A stretch of 15,463 nucleotides of DNA from Pseudomonadota bacterium. GTDB taxonomy: Bacteria > Pseudomonadota > Alphaproteobacteria > Rhizobiales > Methylopilaceae. The stretch is taken from NCBI GenBank assembly GCA_023430145.1, contig JAEZCD010000028.1, positions 1 to 15,463 on the forward strand, read 5' to 3'. The notes under the pieces were generated by a model. It saw only the letters and a list, made by a program, of their open reading frames with translations. It searched no databases and was not told where the DNA came from. This document shows positions 13,521 through 15,463 of the stretch, one piece after another. Numbering within the stretch: the stretch's first letter is position 1; every line of letters starts with the position of its first letter. Both the position numbers and the translations under genes were made by a program.

Positions 13521-14344
13521 TGACGACCCGGTCCGAGCGCGATGCGATCCGTTTCGCATCGCTGCGCGCCGATGAATTGCGGCAGGCGGCGCGCGAGGAC
13601 GCGCTCGTCATCCTGCCTGTCGCCTCGACCGAGCAGCACGGCCGGCACCTGCCGGTCATGGTCGACACGCTGCTCGCCACCGAGATCGCCGAGCGCGCCG
13701 CCCTGCGGCTCGCCAGCGACGGGCGGGCGCTCGTCGCCCCTTGCGTCTGGCATGGCCTCGCCGAGCATCACATGTCGTTCGGTGGCACCTTCACGCTCGA
13801 TTTCCCGACCTTCCTCGCCGTGCTGCGGTGTCTCTGCGGCTCGCTCGTTCGGCACGGCTTCCGGCGCATCGCGCTGCTCAACGGCCATGGCGGCAACGAG
13901 GCCGGGCTGCGGGTCGTCGTCGACGAACTGGCGCGCGACTTCGACGCGCCGATCGTCACGGTGACTTACTGGCGGGCAGCTGCCGAGAGCTTCTCGGCGA
14001 TTCTCCATGATCAGGAGAACGTCCGCCACGCCTGCGAGGCGGAAACCTCGATGGTGCTGGCGCTGCGGCCCGATCTCGTCCGCACCGACCACCTCGCCGA
14101 TGCCGTCGGCCCGGCCCGGCCGAGCGCACCGGAGGTCGCCGGCTCTGCGCTGCACCGCTGGCATGCCTTCGACGAGCGGACCGAGACCGGCGTCATCGGC
14201 AACGCCGCCCACGCCTCGGCGGACAAGGGTGAGCGGCTGCTCAAGGCTGCCGCCGAAGCCGTGGCCGCCCGTCTCGGCCACGCCGAGGTCTGGCGTACCC
14301 GCGAGCCGCTCGCCCGTGTGAGCTTCCTCACCCAGGGGGACTGA
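13517..14344 (+). CDS. Creatininase-family amidohydrolase
   Basis: A 275-residue cytoplasmic hydrolase. The family metal-site motifs are present: Glu39 and His41 (PVASTEQHGRHLP), Asp50 (VMVDT), His124 (LLNGHGGNEAG) and an acidic group at 174-176 (CEAETSMVLALRPDL). Family members open cyclic amides (creatinine) or act on N-formyl and peptide-like bonds. True creatininase has NGHYEN at the third motif; this protein has NGHGGN, the form seen in family members with other substrates, so a creatinine substrate should not be assumed. The ATG overlaps the regulator stop as ATGA, indicating translational coupling and shared control. With the M24 enzyme of the opposite operon it would supply two hydrolytic steps. 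Confidence 0.87.
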   Translation: MMTTRSERDAIRFASLRADELRQAAREDALVILPVASTEQHGRHLPVMVDTLLATEIAERAALRLASDGRALVAPCVWHGLAEHHMSFGGTFTLDFPTFLAVLRCLCGSLVRHGFRRIALLNGHGGNEAGLRVVVDELARDFDAPIVTVTYWRAAAESFSAILHDQENVRHACEAETSMVLALRPDLVRTDHLADAVGPARPSAPEVAGSALHRWHAFDERTETGVIGNAAHASADKGERLLKAAAEAVAARLGHAEVWRTREPLARVSFLTQGD

Positions 14345-14413
14345 GGGCCACGGGGCCTAAAATGTAAGGTGCCGGATCGGGCTGAGACGGCGTAACCGCG
14401 GCCGAAGTTCTGC

Positions 14414-14721
14414 TTACTCGTCGAGGAAGTCGCCTGCGCGGTGGGTCGATCCGCGGCACAGCCTCAGCACAGCCTCGAGCAGGCCTATGCGGATCGCGGG
14501 GATGCGAAGATGCTCGCCAACTTGCCTGCCCGACAGCTCGACCGGAGCATGACGAGCACGCGGTCGGCGATCCGGGCGACGATGCCGCCGTCGTGGGGGA
14601 TCCAGATCACTGGATATAGCGAGAAGAGCCGAGAGCGTCTGGTCCAGCGCAACGCAACGGCTATCGCGAGCGCGCCCCCTAGTAGGGGGGCAGGAGTTCG
14701 CCGTTCTGCTGCCTCGCACAC
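14414..14721 (-). pseudogene. Remnant of a peptide-type (DppD/OppD-like) ABC transporter ATPase
   Basis: In the minus frame ending at 14485 one reads VIWIPHDGGIVARIADRVLV followed by M, close to the VIWITHD-GVVA-IADRVLVM segment around the switch His of oligopeptide-type ABC ATPases. The following RAGKLASIFASPRSA resembles their post-switch region up to the PRHPYT segment. The homologous GLLEAV piece then continues in another frame down to a TAA at 14414. Upstream similarity (an ALDQTLSALL piece) is in yet another frame. Walker A, Q-loop and signature motifs are absent, so only a scrambled C-terminal part survives. It cannot supply the ATPase missing from the iron-type transporter. The rest of 14345-14762 holds a small CCCCCT/AGGGGG hairpin (14675-14689) and nothing else I recognise. 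Confidence 0.5.
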
Positions 14722-14762
14722 ACGGGCGTGAAGCGCCTCAGATTGCGCACCGGCTGAATTAA

Positions 14763-14954
14763 GGGCTCGCCCGGGTCTCCCAAAAAGTTGGCGATATTCC
14801 CATGGGCGGCACGCCGAGCCTAGGCGTGGCTATAGTTCTGGGTAGCGACATCGGCCTTCGCGAGGCACTCGAGAGAGCTGATTCCGCTTTGTATCGGGCC
14901 AAACTCAACGGCCGTGATCGTGTCGAGATCGATACTAAGCGCCCGCAGTGCTGA
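14763..14954 (+). pseudogene. C-terminal remnant of a GGDEF (diguanylate cyclase) protein
   Basis: A frame open from 14763 without a start codon at its head ends at TGA 14952-14954. Its peptide contains TPSLGVAIVLGSDIGLREAL followed by ERADSALYRAKLNGRDRVE. This matches the end of GGDEF domains, where a strand S-GVA is followed by a helix with L-RAD-ALY-AK--GR-RV. The catalytic GG(D/E)EF loop and everything N-terminal are missing, so it cannot make cyclic-di-GMP. An ATG at 14802 is internal to the domain. No neighbouring gene belongs to the same pathway, so this is a rearrangement scar. Confidence 0.7.
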
Positions 14955-15125
14955 GACCGACTTGCACGCCGTATCGAACCGTGGAGCCAAGAGACTGCTG
15001 CACTACGAAGCCGGAAACAAGCAGGCCGCGTGGGGGGGGTGGTTGGCCGGGCTGCAGAAGGCGCACGTTCTTACGTGTCGCAACCTCCCTCGTGCGGGCG
15101 AGGTCGACAACTGATCACGCCCGGC
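14955..15125. other. Unassigned spacer
   Basis: No gene, RNA or repeat is recognised here on either strand. A run of eight G occurs at 15032-15039. The stretch separates the GGDEF remnant from the stop of the enolase-superfamily gene on the right edge and may be further rearrangement debris. Confidence 0.4.
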
Positions 15126-15463
15126 TCAAACGAAGCCAGGCCCCTCGATGACCGGGTTCCGCGTGATGAAGTCCTCGTCGACCTCGAGGCCGAGCCCCGG
15201 TGCTTCGAGCGGGAAGACGTTGCCGTCGGCGTCGATCTCGTAGGGCTTCTGCCTGAAAGGTCCCTCGCGCAGCGGATTGTGACCCTCGCTCGATTCGAAA
15301 TAGCCGGCATTGTCGATGGCCGCGAGGACGTGGATGCCGGCTGCGAGGTCGAGGCCGGTGACGCCGCCGTGCGGGTGGATCGGGATGTTCCACGCCGAGG
15401 CCATGGCGGCGATGCGCATGATCTCGGTGAAGCCGCCGGCCTTGCCGACGTCCGGCTGCAGGA
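15126..15463 (-). CDS. Enolase-superfamily (mandelate racemase-like) enzyme, C-terminal part (runs off right edge)
   Basis: The last 112 codons of a minus-strand gene whose start lies beyond the right edge. The peptide contains LQPDVGKAGGFTEIM, with an Asp at the end of barrel strand six, and IPIHPHGGVTGLDLAAGIH, with His residues on strand seven. This Asp-His arrangement is that of mandelate-racemase-type sugar-acid or hydroxy-acid dehydratases and racemases. It ends DGNVFPLEAPGLGLEVDEDF, the usual C-terminal segment of the family. It differs clearly from the MLE-like enzyme at 9201-10310, so it is not a recent duplicate. Its operon partners are outside the window. Substrate unknown. Confidence 0.85.
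   Translation of the reverse strand, partial: LQPDVGKAGGFTEIMRIAAMASAWNIPIHPHGGVTGLDLAAGIHVLAAIDNAGYFESSEGHNPLREGPFRQKPYEIDADGNVFPLEAPGLGLEVDEDFITRNPVIEGPGFV

Noticed and set aside
13517..14344. Naming this gene creatininase and the M24 gene creatinase
   Set aside because: The NGHGGN motif differs from NGHYEN of true creatininase, and the M24 protein has a full metal site that true creatinase lacks.
1..15463. CRISPR array, tRNA, rRNA, phage structural or defence genes
   Set aside because: No regularly spaced repeats, cloverleaf-like or rRNA sequences, or recognisable phage or defence proteins were seen on either strand.

Overview
The window is high-GC DNA whose gene types (PAAT-type and iron-type ABC uptake systems, FCD-type GntR regulators, ParB-methylase and DUF3489 genes) suggest an alphaproteobacterium, probably of the order Hyphomicrobiales. 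That assignment is an inference from gene content and base composition; no rRNA or tRNA gene is present to anchor it. No complete novel defence or mobile system is visible. The window is an accessory patchwork in which intact metabolic and transport modules alternate with decaying genes and insertion-sequence remnants.

Left part (1-3200). An IS66-type TnpA start runs off the left edge. It abuts a heavily frameshifted ParB-domain/DNA methyltransferase pseudogene. This pseudogene meets, stop against stop, an intact AI-2E-family membrane protein on the minus strand. Next comes a DUF3489 pseudogene with three frame breaks and an apparently lost start codon.

Middle part (3200-8000). A two-gene minus-strand unit encodes a DUF1028 protein and a Tat-exported iron-type ABC substrate-binding protein. 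Divergent from it is a fused two-domain ABC permease. No ATPase gene for this transporter is visible. Directly after the permease stop lies an IS5-type element whose transposase is frameshifted, internally deleted and mutated at a catalytic Asp.

Right part (7987-14344). This is a coherent, intact catabolic locus around a divergent control region. On the minus strand, in transcription order, are a PAAT substrate-binding protein, a permease, an ATPase, an enolase-superfamily (MLE-like) enzyme and an M24 metallopeptidase. On the plus strand a GntR/FCD regulator is translationally coupled to a creatininase-family amidohydrolase. The layout suggests uptake of a small amino-acid-like or amide compound followed by ring or amide hydrolysis, with repression by the GntR protein. 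The substrate cannot be read from the sequence. The MLE-like enzyme has Tyr where the second catalytic Lys is expected. GTCAGACA occurs in the control region and twice more within the regulator gene.

Right edge (14345-15463). This is a debris zone with a fragment of a peptide-type ABC ATPase (minus) and the last ~60 codons of a GGDEF protein (plus). The 3' end of a second enolase-superfamily gene, of mandelate-racemase-like type, runs in from the right edge.
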